Shown here: one piece after another, positions 33,801-46,840 of the stretch
How the letters are laid out: the number at the start of each line of letters is the position of its first letter
How positions within the stretch are numbered: the stretch's first letter is position 1
Assembly (NCBI RefSeq): GCF_024763615.1
Contig: NW_026604456.1
Coordinates: forward strand, 239,557 to 303,556
Reading direction: 5' to 3'
DNA length: 64,000 nt
From: Phlebotomus papatasi
Lineage: Eukaryota > Arthropoda > Insecta > Diptera > Psychodidae
The notes under the pieces: model-generated
Databases searched by the model: none
Told to the model about the DNA's origin: nothing
The model's input: the letters and a program-made list of their open reading frames with translations, nothing else
Position numbers and translations under genes: made by a program

Positions 33801-36800
33801 TATCTCGAATAGTACGGGATAGAGGGGTCTCAAATTATGCACCCATTTAGAGCCCCCCTGAGGCTAGATTTGTGCAAAATTTCAATTGAAAATAAGCAAA
33901 ATTGAATGAGAATTTCATAAGTGTTTAAAAATCTTTAAAGTTGATTATCTCGAATAGTACGGGATAGAGGGGTCTCAAATTATGCACCCATATAGAGCCC
34001 CCCTGAGGCTAGATTTGTGCAAAATTTCAATTGAAAACAAACAAAATTGAATGAGAATTTCATAAGTGTTTGAAAATCTTTAAAGTTGATTATCTCGAAT
34101 AGTACGGGATAGAGGGGTCTCAAATTATGCACCCATTTAGAGCCCCCCTGAGGCTAGATTTGTGCAAAATTTCAATTGAAAATAAGCAAAATTGAATGAG
34201 AATTTCATAAGTGTTTGAAAATCTTTAAAGTTGATTATCTCGAATAGTACGGGATAGAGGGGTCTCAAATTATGCACCCATTTAGAGCCCCCCTTGAGGC
34301 TAGATTTGTGCAAAATTTCAATTGAAAATAAGCAAAATTGAATGAGAATTTCATAAGTGTTTGAAAATCTTTAAAGTTGATTATCTCGAATAGTACGGGA
34401 TAGAGGGGTCTCAAATTATGCACCCATTTAGAGCCCCCCTGAGGCTAGATTTGTGCAAAATTTCAATTGGAAATAAGCAAAATTGAATGAGAATTTCATA
34501 AGTGTTTAAAAATCTTTAAAGTTGATTATCTCGAATAGTACGGGATAGAGGGATCTCAAATTATGCACCCATATAGAGCCCCCCCTGAGGCTAGATTTGT
34601 GCAAATTTTCAATTGAAAATAAGCAAAATTGAATGAGAATTTCATAAGTGTTTGAAAATCTTTAAAGTTGATTATCTCGAATAGTACGGGATAGAGGGGT
34701 CTCAAATTATGCACCCATTTAGAGCCCCCCTGAGGCTAGATTTGTGCAAAATTTCAATTGAAAATAAGCAAAATTGAATGAGAATTTCATAAGTGTTTGA
34801 AAATCTTTAAAGTTGATTATCTCGAACAGTACGGGATAGAGGGGTCTCAAACTATGCACCCATTTAGAGCCCCCCTGAGGCTAGATTTGTGCAAAATTTC
34901 AATTGAAAATAAGCAAAATTAAATGAGAATTTCATAAGTGTTTGAAAATTTTTAAAGTTGATTATCTCGAATAGTACGGGATAGAGGGGTCTCAAATTAT
35001 GCACCCATTTAGAGCCCCCCTGAGGCTAGATTTGTGCAAAATTTCAATTGAAAATAAGCAAAATTTCAATTGAAAATAAGCAAAATTTCAATTGAAAATA
35101 AGCAAAATTGAATGAGAATTTCATAAGTGTTTGAAAATCTTTAAAGTTGATTATCTCGAATAGTACGGGATAGAGGGGTCTCAAACTATGCACCCATTTA
35201 GAGCCCCCCTGAGGCTAGATTTGTGCAAAATTTCAATTGAAAATAAGCAAAATTGAATGAGAATTTCATAAGTGTTTGAAAATTTTTAAAGTTGATTATC
35301 TCGAATAGTACGGGATAGAGGGGTCTCAAATTATGCACCCATATAGAGCCCCCCTGAAGCTAGATATGTGCAAAATTTCAATTGAAAATAAGCAAAATTG
35401 AATGAGAATTTCATAAGTGTTTGAAAATCTTTAAAGTTGATTATCTCGAATAGTACGGGATAGAGGGGTCTCAAATTATGCACCCATTTAGAGCCCCCCT
35501 GAGGCTAGATTTGTGCAAAATTTCAATTGAAAATAAGCAAAATTGAATGAGAATTTCATAAGTGTTTGAAAATCTTTAAAGTTGATTATCTCGAATAGTA
35601 CGGGATAGAGGGGTCTCAAATTATGCACCCATATAGAGCCCCCCTTGAGGCTAGATTTGTGCAAAATTTCAATTGAAAATAAGCAAAATTGAATGAGAAT
35701 TTCATAAGTGTTTGAAAATTTTTAAAGTTGATTATCTCGAATAGTACGGGATAGAGGGGTCTCAAATTATGCACCCATTTAGAGCCCCCCTGAGGCTAGA
35801 TTTGTGCAAAATTTCAATTGAAAATAAGCAAAATTTCAATTGAAAATAAGCAAAATTGAATGAGAATTTCATAAGTGTTTGAAAATCTTTAAAGTTGATT
35901 ATCTCGAATAGTACGGGATAGAGGGGTCTCAAATTATGCACCCATTTAGAGCCCCCCTGAGGCTAGATTTGTGCAAAATTTCAATTGAAAATAGAGGGGT
36001 CTCAAATTATGCACCCATTTAGAGCCCCCCTGAGGCTAGATTTGTGCAAAATTTCAATTGAAAATAAGCAAAATTTCAATTGAAAATAAGCAAAATTGAA
36101 TGAGAATTTCATAAGTGTTTGAAAATCTTTAAAGTTGATTATCTCGAATAGTACGGGATAGAGGGGTCTCAAATTATGCACCCATTTAGAGCCCCCCTGA
36201 GGCTAGATTTGTGCAAAATTTCAATTGAAAATAAGCAAAATTAAATGAGAATTTCATAAGTGTTTGAAAATTTTTAAAGTTGATTATCTCGAATAGTACG
36301 GGATAGAGGGGTCTCAAATTATGCACCCATTTAGAGCCCCCCTGAGGCTAGATTTGTGCAAAATTTCAATTGAAAATAAGCAAAATTTCAATTGAAAATA
36401 AGCAAAATTTCAATTGAAAATAAGCAAAATTGAATGAGAATTTCATAAGTGTTTGAAAATCTTTAAAGTTGATTATCTCGAATAGTACGGGATAGAGGGG
36501 TCTCAAATTATGCACCCATTTAGAGCCCCCCTGAGGCTAGATTTGTGCAAAATTTCAATTGAAAATAAGCAAAATTGAATGAGAATTTCATAAGTGTTTG
36601 AAAATCTTTAAAGTTGATTATCTCGAATAGTACGGGATAGAGGGATCTCAAATTATGCACCCATTTAGAGCCCCCCTGAGGCTAGATTTGTGCAAAATTT
36701 CAATTGAAAACAAACAAAATTGAATGAGAATTTAATAAGTGTTTGAAAATCTTTAAAGTTGATTATCTCGAATAGTACGGGATAGAGGTGTCTCAAATTA

Positions 36801-36937
36801 TGCACCCATTTAGAGCCCCCCTGAGGCTAGATTTGTGCAAAATTTCAATTGAAAATAAGCAAAATTGAATGAGAATTTCATAAGTGTTTGAAAATCTTTA
36901 AAGTTGATTATCTCGAATAGTACGGGATAGAGGGGTC
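30840..36937 (+). repeat. D-type superunit, copy 1 (about 6.1 kb)
   Basis: Aligned with copy 2 at a constant offset of 6098 bp by rare markers: cgaatactac at 32043, gagagtttc near 32437, cgaacagtac with ataaagg at 33081, gaagctag near 33571 and gatatgtg at 35363. The offset falls to 5858 after the 240-bp duplication at 35751-36233, which is found only in this copy. Edges are approximate because ordinary monomers flank both sides. Confidence 0.8.
35751..36233 (+). repeat. 240-bp out-of-register tandem duplication
   Basis: Bases 35751-35993 recur as 35991-36233, an offset of 240 bp, which is not a multiple of the monomer. The join fuses the monomer tail (gaaaata) to the middle of a monomer (atagagggg) over a shared ata at 35991-35993. 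Copy 2 of the superunit lacks it, and the offset between copies falls from 6098 to 5858 at this point, so the event is younger than the superunit duplication. Confidence 0.92.
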
Positions 36938-39900
36938 TCAAATTATGCACCCATTTAGAGCCCCCCTGAGGCTAGATTTGTGCAAAATTTCAATTGAAAA
37001 TAAGCAAAATTGAATGAGAATTTCATAAGTGTTTGAAAATCTTTAAAGTTGATTATCTCGAATAGTACGGGATAGAGGGGTCTCAAATTATGCACCCATT
37101 TAGAGCCCCCCTTGAGGCTAGATTTGTGCAAAATTTCAATTGAAAATAAGCAAAATTGAATGAGAATTTCATAAGTGTTTGAAAATCTTTAAAGTTGATT
37201 ATCTCGAATAGTACGGGATAGAGGGGTCTCAAATTATGCACCCATTTAGAGCCCCCCTGAGGCTAGATTTGTGCAAAATTTCAATTGAAAATAAGCAAAA
37301 TTGAATGAGAATTTCATAAGTGTTTGAAAATCTTTAAAGTTGATTATCTCGAATAGTACGGGATAGAGGGGTCTCAAATTATGCACCCATTTAGAGCCCC
37401 CCTGAGGCTAGATTTGTGCAAAATTTCAATTGAAAATAAACAAAATTGAATGAGAATTTAATAAGTGTTTGAAAATCTTTAAAGTTGATTATCTCGAATA
37501 GTACGGGATAGAGGGGTCTCAAATTATGCACCCATTTAGAGCCCCCCTGAGGCTAGATTTGTGCAAAATTTCAATTGAAAATAAGCAAAATTTCAATTGA
37601 AAATAAGCAAAATTGAATGAGAATTTCATAAGTGTTTGAAAATCTTTAAAGTTGATTATCTCGAATAGTACGGGATAGAGGGGTCTCAAATTATGCACCC
37701 ATTTAGAGCCCCCCTGAGGCTAGATTTGTGCAAAATTTCAATTGAAAATAAGCAAAATTGAATGAGAATTTCATAAGTGTTTGAAAATCTTTAAAGTTGA
37801 TTATCTCGAATAGTACGGGATAGAGGGATCTCAAACTATGCACCCATTTAGAGCCCCCCTGAGGCTAGATTTGTGCAAAATTTCAATTGAAAATAAGCAA
37901 AATTAAATGAGAATTTCATAAGTGTTTGAAAATTTTTAAAGTTGATTATCTCGAATAGTACGGGATAGAGGGGTCTCAAATTATGCACCCATTTAGAGCC
38001 CCCCTGAGGCTAGATTTGTGCAAAATTTCAATTGAAAATAAGCAAAATTTCAATTGAAAATAAGCAAAATTTCAATTGAAAATAAGCAAAATTGAATGAG
38101 AATTTCATAAGTGTTTGAAAATTTTTAAAGTTGATTATCTCGAATACTACGGGATAGAGGGGTCTCAAATTATGCACCCATTTAGAGCCCCCCTGAGGCT
38201 AGATTTGTGCAAAATTTCAATTGAAAATAAGCAAAATTGAATGAGAATTTCATAAGTGTTTGAAAATCTTTAAAGTTGATTATCTCGAATAGTACGGGAT
38301 AGAGGGGTCTCAAATTATGCACCCATATAGAGCCCCCCTTGAGGCTAGATTTCTGCAAAATTTCAATTGAAAATAAGCAAAATTGAATGAGAATTTCATA
38401 AGTGTTTGAAAATCTTTAAAGTTGATTATCTCGAATAGTACGGGATAGAGGGGTCTCAAATTATGCACCCATTTAGAGCCCCCCTGAGGCTAGATTTGTG
38501 CAAATTTTCAATTGAAAATAAGCAAAATTGAATGAGAGTTTCATAAGTGTTTGAAAATCTTTAAAGTTGATTATCTCGAATAGTACGGGATAGAGGGATC
38601 TCAAATTATGCACCCATTTAGAGCCCCCCTGAGGCTAGATTTGTGCAAAATTTCAATTGAAAACAAACAAAATTGAATGAGAATTTAATAAGTGTTTGAA
38701 AATCTTTAAAGTTGATTATCTCGAATAGTACGGGATAGAGGGGTCTCAAATTATGCACCCATTTAGAGCCCCCCTGAGGCTAGATTTGTGCAAAATTTCA
38801 ATTGAAAATAAGCAAAATTTCAATTGAAAATAAGCAAAATTGAATGAGAATTTCATAAGTGTTTGAAAATCTTTAAAGTTGATTATCTCGAATAGTACGG
38901 GATAGAGGGGTCTCAAATTATGCACCCATTTAGAGCCCCCCTGAGGCTAGATTTGTGCAAAATTTCAATTGAAAATAAGCAAAATTGAATGAGAATTTCA
39001 TAAGTGTTTGAAAATCTTTAAAGTTGATTATCTCGAATAGTACGGGATAGAGGGGTCTCAAATTATGCACCCATTTAGAGCCCCCCTGAGGCTAGATTTG
39101 TGCAAATTTGCAATTGAAAATAAGCAAAATTGAATGAGAATTTCATAAGTGTTTGAAAATCTTTAAAGTTGATTATCTCGAACAGTACGGGATAAAGGGG
39201 TCTCAAACTATGCACCCATTTAGAGCCCCCCTGAGGCTAGATTTGTGCAAAATTTCAATTGAAAATAAGCAAAATTAAATGAGAATTTCATAAGTGTTTG
39301 AAAATTTTTAAAGTTGATTATCTCGAATAGTACGGGATAGAGGGGTCTCAAATTATGCACCCATTTAGAGCCCCCCTGAGGCTAGATTTGTGCAAAATTT
39401 CAATTGAAAATAAGCAAAATTGAATGAGAATTTCATAAGTGTTTGAAAATTTTTAAAGTTGATTATCTCGAATAGTACGGGATAGAGGGGTCTCAAATTA
39501 TGCACCCACATAGAGCCCCCCTGAGGCTAGATTTGTGCAAAATTTCAATTGAAAACAAACAAAATTGAATGAGAATTTCATAAGTGTTTGAAAATCTTTA
39601 AAGTTGATTATCTCGAATAGTACGGGATAGAGGGGTCTCAAATTATGCACCCATATAGAGCCCCCCTGAAGCTAGATTTGTGCAAAATTTCAATTGAAAA
39701 TAAGCAAAATTGAATGAGAATTTCATAAGTGTTTGAAAATCTTTAAAGTTGATTATCTCGAATAGTACGGGATAGAGGGGTCTCAAATTATGCACCCATT
39801 TAGAGCCCCCCTGAGGCTAGATTTGTGCAAAATTTCAATTGAAAATAAGCAAAATTGAATGAGAATTTAATAAGTGTTTGAAAATCTTTAAAGTTGATTA

Positions 39901-42795
39901 TCTCGAATAGTACGGGATAGAGGGGTCTCAAATTATGCACCCATTTAGAGCCCCCCTGAGGCTAGATTTGTGCAAAATTTCAATTGAAAATAAGCAAAAT
40001 TGAATGAGAATTTCATAAGTGTTTAAAAATCTTTAAAGTTGATTATCTCGAATAGTACGGGATAGAGGGGTCTCAAATTATGCACCCATATAGAGCCCCC
40101 CTGAGGCTAGATTTGTGCAAAATTTCAATTGAAAACAAACAAAATTGAATGAGAATTTCATAAGTGTTTGAAAATCTTTAAAGTTGATTATCTCGAATAG
40201 TACGGGATAGAGGGGTCTCAAATTATGCACCCATTTAGAGCCCCCCTGAGGCTAGATTTGTGCAAAATTTCAATTGAAAATAAGCAAAATTGAATGAGAA
40301 TTTCATAAGTGTTTGAAAATCTTTAAAGTTGATTATCTCGAATAGTACGGGATAGAGGGGTCTCAAATTATGCACCCATTTAGAGCCCCCCTTGAGGCTA
40401 GATTTGTGCAAAATTTCAATTGAAAATAAGCAAAATTGAATGAGAATTTCATAAGTGTTTGAAAATCTTTAAAGTTGATTATCTCGAATAGTACGGGATA
40501 GAGGGGTCTCAAATTATGCACCCATTTAGAGCCCCCCTGAGGCTAGATTTGTGCAAAATTTCAATTGGAAATAAGCAAAATTGAATGAGAATTTCATAAG
40601 TGTTTAAAAATCTTTAAAGTTGATTATCTCGAATAGTACGGGATAGAGGGATCTCAAATTATGCACCCATATAGAGCCCCCCCTGAGGCTAGATTTGTGC
40701 AAATTTTCAATTGAAAATAAGCAAAATTGAATGAGAATTTCATAAGTGTTTGAAAATCTTTAAAGTTGATTATCTCGAATAGTACGGGATAGAGGGGTCT
40801 CAAATTATGCACCCATTTAGAGCCCCCCTGAGGCTAGATTTGTGCAAAATTTCAATTGAAAATAAGCAAAATTGAATGAGAATTTCATAAGTGTTTGAAA
40901 ATCTTTAAAGTTGATTATCTCGAACAGTACGGGATAGAGGGGTCTCAAACTATGCACCCATTTAGAGCCCCCCTGAGGCTAGATTTGTGCAAAATTTCAA
41001 TTGAAAATAAGCAAAATTAAATGAGAATTTCATAAGTGTTTGAAAATTTTTAAAGTTGATTATCTCGAATAGTACGGGATAGAGGGGTCTCAAATTATGC
41101 ACCCATTTAGAGCCCCCCTGAGGCTAGATTTGTGCAAAATTTCAATTGAAAATAAGCAAAATTTCAATTGAAAATAAGCAAAATTTCAATTGAAAATAAG
41201 CAAAATTGAATGAGAATTTCATAAGTGTTTGAAAATCTTTAAAGTTGATTATCTCGAATAGTACGGGATAGAGGGGTCTCAAACTATGCACCCATTTAGA
41301 GCCCCCCTGAGGCTAGATTTGTGCAAAATTTCAATTGAAAATAAGCAAAATTGAATGAGAATTTCATAAGTGTTTGAAAATTTTTAAAGTTGATTATCTC
41401 GAATAGTACGGGATAGAGGGGTCTCAAATTATGCACCCATATAGAGCCCCCCTGAAGCTAGATATGTGCAAAATTTCAATTGAAAATAAGCAAAATTGAA
41501 TGAGAATTTCATAAGTGTTTGAAAATCTTTAAAGTTGATTATCTCGAATAGTACGGGATAGAGGGGTCTCAAATTATGCACCCATTTAGAGCCCCCCTGA
41601 GGCTAGATTTGTGCAAAATTTCAATTGAAAATAAGCAAAATTGAATGAGAATTTCATAAGTGTTTGAAAATCTTTAAAGTTGATTATCTCGAATAGTACG
41701 GGATAGAGGGGTCTCAAATTATGCACCCATATAGAGCCCCCCTTGAGGCTAGATTTGTGCAAAATTTCAATTGAAAATAAGCAAAATTGAATGAGAATTT
41801 CATAAGTGTTTGAAAATTTTTAAAGTTGATTATCTCGAATAGTACGGGATAGAGGGGTCTCAAATTATGCACCCATTTAGAGCCCCCCTGAGGCTAGATT
41901 TGTGCAAAATTTCAATTGAAAATAAGCAAAATTTCAATTGAAAATAAGCAAAATTGAATGAGAATTTCATAAGTGTTTGAAAATCTTTAAAGTTGATTAT
42001 CTCGAATAGTACGGGATAGAGGGGTCTCAAATTATGCACCCATTTAGAGCCCCCCTGAGGCTAGATTTGTGCAAAATTTCAATTGAAAATAAGCAAAATT
42101 AAATGAGAATTTCATAAGTGTTTGAAAATTTTTAAAGTTGATTATCTCGAATAGTACGGGATAGAGGGGTCTCAAATTATGCACCCATTTAGAGCCCCCC
42201 TGAGGCTAGATTTGTGCAAAATTTCAATTGAAAATAAGCAAAATTTCAATTGAAAATAAGCAAAATTTCAATTGAAAATAAGCAAAATTGAATGAGAATT
42301 TCATAAGTGTTTGAAAATCTTTAAAGTTGATTATCTCGAATAGTACGGGATAGAGGGGTCTCAAATTATGCACCCATTTAGAGCCCCCCTGAGGCTAGAT
42401 TTGTGCAAAATTTCAATTGAAAATAAGCAAAATTGAATGAGAATTTCATAAGTGTTTGAAAATCTTTAAAGTTGATTATCTCGAATAGTACGGGATAGAG
42501 GGATCTCAAATTATGCACCCATTTAGAGCCCCCCTGAGGCTAGATTTGTGCAAAATTTCAATTGAAAACAAACAAAATTGAATGAGAATTTAATAAGTGT
42601 TTGAAAATCTTTAAAGTTGATTATCTCGAATAGTACGGGATAGAGGGGTCTCAAATTATGCACCCATTTAGAGCCCCCCTGAGGCTAGATTTGTGCAAAA
42701 TTTCAATTGAAAATAAGCAAAATTGAATGAGAATTTCATAAGTGTTTGAAAATCTTTAAAGTTGATTATCTCGAATAGTACGGGATAGAGGGGTC
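36938..42795 (+). repeat. D-type superunit, copy 2 (about 5.86 kb)
   Basis: Carries the same ordered markers as copy 1 at +6098: cgaatactac at 38141, gagagtttc near 38535, cgaacagtac at 39179 and gatatgtg at 41461. It lacks the 240-bp duplication and is therefore the cleaner version of the unit. Confidence 0.8.
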
Positions 42796-45700
42796 TCAAA
42801 TTATGCACCCATTTAGAGCCCCCCTGAGGCTAGATTTGTGCAAAATTTCAATTGAAAATAAGCAAAATTGAATGAGAATTTCATAAGTGTTTGAAAATCT
42901 TTAAAGTTGATTATCTCGAATAGTACGGGATAGAGGGATCTCAAACTATGCACCCATTTAGAGCCCCCCTGAGGCTAGATTTGTGCAAAATTTCAATTGA
43001 AAATAAGCAAAATTAAATGAGAATTTCATAAGTGTTTGAAAATTTTTAAAGTTGATTATCTCGAATAGTACGGGATAGAGGGGTCTCAAATTATGCACCC
43101 ATTTAGAGCCCCCCTGAGGCTAGATTTGTGCAAAATTTCAATTGAAAATAAGCAAAATTTCAATTGAAAATAAGCAAAATTTCAATTGAAAATAAGCAAA
43201 ATTGAATGAGAATTTCATAAGTGTTTGAAAATTTTTAAAGTTGATTATCTCGAATACTACGGGATAGAGGGGTCTCAAATTATGCACCCATTTAGAGCCC
43301 CCCTGAGGCTAGATTTGTGCAAAATTTCAATTGAAAATAAGCAAAATTGAATGAGAATTTCATAAGTGTTTGAAAATCTTTAAAGTTGATTATCTCGAAT
43401 AGTACGGGATAGAGGGGTCTCAAATTATGCACCCATATAGAGCCCCCCTTGAGGCTAGATTTCTGCAAAATTTCAATTGAAAATAAGCAAAATTGAATGA
43501 GAATTTCATAAGTGTTTGAAAATCTTTAAAGTTGATTATCTCGAATAGTACGGGATAGAGGGGTCTCAAATTATGCACCCATTTAGAGCCCCCCTGAGGC
43601 TAGATTTGTGCAAATTTTCAATTGAAAATAAGCAAAATTGAATGAGAGTTTCATAAGTGTTTGAAAATCTTTAAAGTTGATTATCTCGAATAGTACGGGA
43701 TAGAGGGATCCCAAATTATGCACCCATTTAGAGCCCCCCTGAGGCTAGATTTGTGCAAAATTTCAATTGAAAACAAACAAAATTGAATGAGAATTTAATA
43801 AGTGTTTGAAAATCTTTAAAGTTGATTATCTCGAATAGTACGGGATAGAGGGGTCTCAAATTATGCACCCATTTAGAGCCCCCCTGAGGCTAGATTTGTG
43901 CAAAATTTCAATTGAAAATAAGCAAAATTTCAATTGAAAATAAGCAAAATTGAATGAGAATTTCATAAGTGTTTGAAAATCTTTAAAGTTGATTATCTCG
44001 AATAGTACGGGATAGATGGGTCTCAAATTATGCACCCATTTAGAGCCCCCCTGAGGCTAGATTTGTGCAAAATTTCAATTGAAAATAAGCAAAATTGAAT
44101 GAGAATTTCATAAGTGTTTGAAAATCTTTAAAGTTGATTATCTCGAATAGTACGGGATAGAGGGGTCTCAAATTATGCACCCATTTAGAGCCCCCCTGAG
44201 GCTAGATTTGTGCAAATTTGCAATTGAAAATAAGCAAAATTGAATGAGAATTTCATAAGTGTTTGAAAATCTTTAAAGTTGATTATCTCGAACAGTACGG
44301 GATAAAGGGGTCTCAAACTATGCACCCATTTAGAGCCCCCCTGAGGCTAGATTTGTGCAAAATTTCAATTGAAAATAAGCAAAATTAAATGAGAATTTCA
44401 TAAGTGTTTGAAAATTTTTAAAGTTGATTATCTCGAATAGTACGGGATAGAGGGGTCTCAAATTATGCACCCATTTAGAGCCCCCCTGAGGCTAGATTTG
44501 TGCAAAATTTCAATTGAAAATAAGCAAAATTGAATGAGAATTTCATAAGTGTTTGAAAATTTTTAAAGTTGATTATCTCGAATAGTACGGGATAGAGGGG
44601 TCTCAAATTATGCACCCATATAGAGCCCCCCTGAGGCTAGATTTGTGCAAAATTTCAATTTAAAACAAACAAAATTGAATGAGAATTTCATAAGTGTTTG
44701 AAAATCTTTAAAGTTGATTATCTCGAATAGTACGGGATAGAGGGGTCTCAAATTATGCACCCATATAGAGCCCCCCCTGAAGCTAGATTTGTGCAAAATT
44801 TCAATTGAAAATAAGCAAAATTGAATGAGAATTTCATAAGTGTTTGAAAATCTTTAAAGTTGATTATCTCGAATAGTACGGGATAGAGGGGTCTCAAATT
44901 ATGCACCCATTTAGAGCCCCCCCTGAGGCTAGATTTGTGCAAAATTTCAATTGAAAATAAGCAAAATTGAATGAGAATTTAATAAGTGTTTGAAAATCTT
45001 TAAAGTTGATTATCTCGAATAGTACGGGATAGAGGGGTCTCAAATTATGCACCCATTTAGAGCCCCCCTGAGGCTAGATTTGTGCAAAATTTCAATTGAA
45101 AATAAGCAAAATTGAATGAGAATTTCATAAGTGTTTGAAAATCTTTAAAGTTGATTATCTCGAATAGTACGGGATAGAGGGGTCTCAAATTATGCACCCA
45201 TTTAGAGCCCCCCTTGAGGCTAGATTTGTGCAAAATTTCAATTGAAAATAAGCAAAATTGAATGAGAATTTCATAAGTGTTTGAAAATCTTTAAAGTTGA
45301 TTATCTCGAATAGTACGGGATAGAGGGGTCTCAAATTATGCACCCATTTAGAGCCCCCCTGAGGCTAGATTTGTGCAAAATTTCAATTGAAAATAAGCAA
45401 AATTGAATGAGAATTTCATAAGTGTTTAAAAATCTTTAAAGTTGATTATCTCGAATAGTACGGGATAGAGGGATCTCAAATTATGCACCCATATAGAGCC
45501 CCCCTGAGGCTAGATTTGTGCAAATTTTCAATTGAAAATAAGCAAAATTGAATGAGAATTTCATAAGTGTTTGAAAATCTTTAAAGTTGATTATCTCGAA
45601 TAGTACGGGATAGAGGGGTCTCAAATTATGCACCCATTTAGAGCCCCCCTGAGGCTAGATTTGTGTAAAATTTCAATTGAAAATAAGCAAAATTGAATGA

Positions 45701-46082
45701 GAATTTCATAAGTGTTTGAAAATCTTTAAAGTTGATTATCTCGAACAGTACGGGATAGAGGGGTCTCAAACTATGCACCCATTTAGAGCCCCCCTGAGGC
45801 TAGATTTGTGCAAAATTTCAATTGAAAATAAGCAAAATTAAATGAGAATTTCATAAGTGTTTGAAAATTTTTAAAGTTGATTATCTCGAATAGTACGGGA
45901 TAGAGGGGTCTCAAATTATGCACCCATTTAGAGCCCCCCTGAGGCTAGATTTGTGCAAAATTTCAATTGAAAATAAGCAAAATTTCAATTGAAAATAAGC
46001 AAAATTTCAATTGAAAATAAGCAAAATTGAATGAGAATTTCATAAGTGTTTGAAAATCTTTAAAGTTGATTATCTCGAATAG

Positions 46083-46090
46083 TACGGGAT
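46083..46090. repeat. left 8-bp target-site duplication
   Basis: The satellite octamer tacgggat immediately precedes the insertion and is repeated at 46180-46187. The same octamer is present once at the matching empty positions 41262-41269 and 35164-35171 in the other superunit copies. Confidence 0.9.
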
Positions 46091-46179
46091 TAGAGATGAT
46101 AAATTTTCAGAAATTTCTCAGCAGTCGCCATCTACTTTAGGCGGAAATTCATGAAATTTCATGAAATTTACCAACTCTA
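46091..46179. mobile_element. 89-bp MITE-like insertion, probably hAT type
   Basis: This is the only sequence in the window that is not satellite. It begins tagagatgataaattt and its end, read on the other strand, begins tagagttggtaaattt. The terminal inverted repeats match at 14 of 16 positions, or about 22 of 27 when the following gaaatttc is included. It is flanked by an exact 8-bp duplication of satellite sequence. An 8-bp target duplication with short terminal inverted repeats is typical of hAT-superfamily elements, and at 89 bp with no coding capacity it would be a non-autonomous MITE. The middle holds gcagtcgccatctac and two near-identical atgaaatttc units. Alternatives are another superfamily with 8-bp duplications. 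A relative with a transposase is not in view. Confidence 0.82.
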
Positions 46180-46187
46180 TACGGGAT
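46180..46187. repeat. right 8-bp target-site duplication
   Basis: The octamer tacgggat directly follows the terminal inverted repeat and continues into normal satellite (agagggg). It is identical to 46083-46090, so no base has changed since insertion. Confidence 0.9.
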
Positions 46188-46840
46188 AGAGGGGTCTCAA
46201 ATTATGCACCCATTTAGAGCCCCCCTGAGGCTAGATTTGTGCAAAATTTCAATTGAAAATAAGCAAAATTGAATGAGAATTTCATAAGTGTTTGAAAATT
46301 TTTAAAGTTGATTATCTCGAATAGTACGGGATAGAGGGGTCTCAAATTATGCACCCATATAGAGCCCCCCTGAAGCTAGATATGTGCAAAATTTCAATTG
46401 AAAATAAGCAAAATTGAATGAGAATTTCATAAGTGTTTGAAAATCTTTAAAGTTGATTATCTCGAATAGTACGGGATAGAGGGGTCTCAAATTATGCACC
46501 CATTTAGAGCCCCCCTGAGGCTAGATTTGTGCAAAATTTCAATTGAAAATAAGCAAAATTGAATGAGAATTTCATAAGTGTTTGAAAATCTTTAAAGTTG
46601 ATTATCTCGAATAGTACGGGATAGAGGGGTCTCAAATTATGCACCCATATAGAGCCCCCCTTGAGGCTAGATTTGTGCAAAATTTCAATTGAAAATAAGC
46701 AAAATTGAATGAGAATTTCATAAGTGTTTGAAAATTTTTAAAGTTGATTATCTCGAATAGTACGGGATAGAGGGGTCTCAAATTATGCACCCATTTAGAG
46801 CCCCCCTGAGGCTAGATTTGTGCAAAATTTCAATTGAAAA

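Larger units (their letters stand above)
42796..46840 (+). repeat. D-type superunit, copy 3 (truncated, with insertion)
   Basis: Matches copy 2 at an offset of 5110 bp (cgaatactac at 43251, cgaacagtac at 44289). It lacks roughly the first 750 bp of copy 2 and about two monomers in the part near 44.9-45.0 kb. It carries the 89-bp mobile element at 46091. Similarity ends near 46.84 kb, where copy 2 has an extra 22-bp tail unit and this copy does not. Confidence 0.75.

Noticed and set aside
46091..46179. Small RNA gene or exon in the unique 89-bp segment
   Set aside because: Terminal inverted repeats and the 8-bp target duplication explain it as an insertion. No tRNA boxes or open frame of note were seen.
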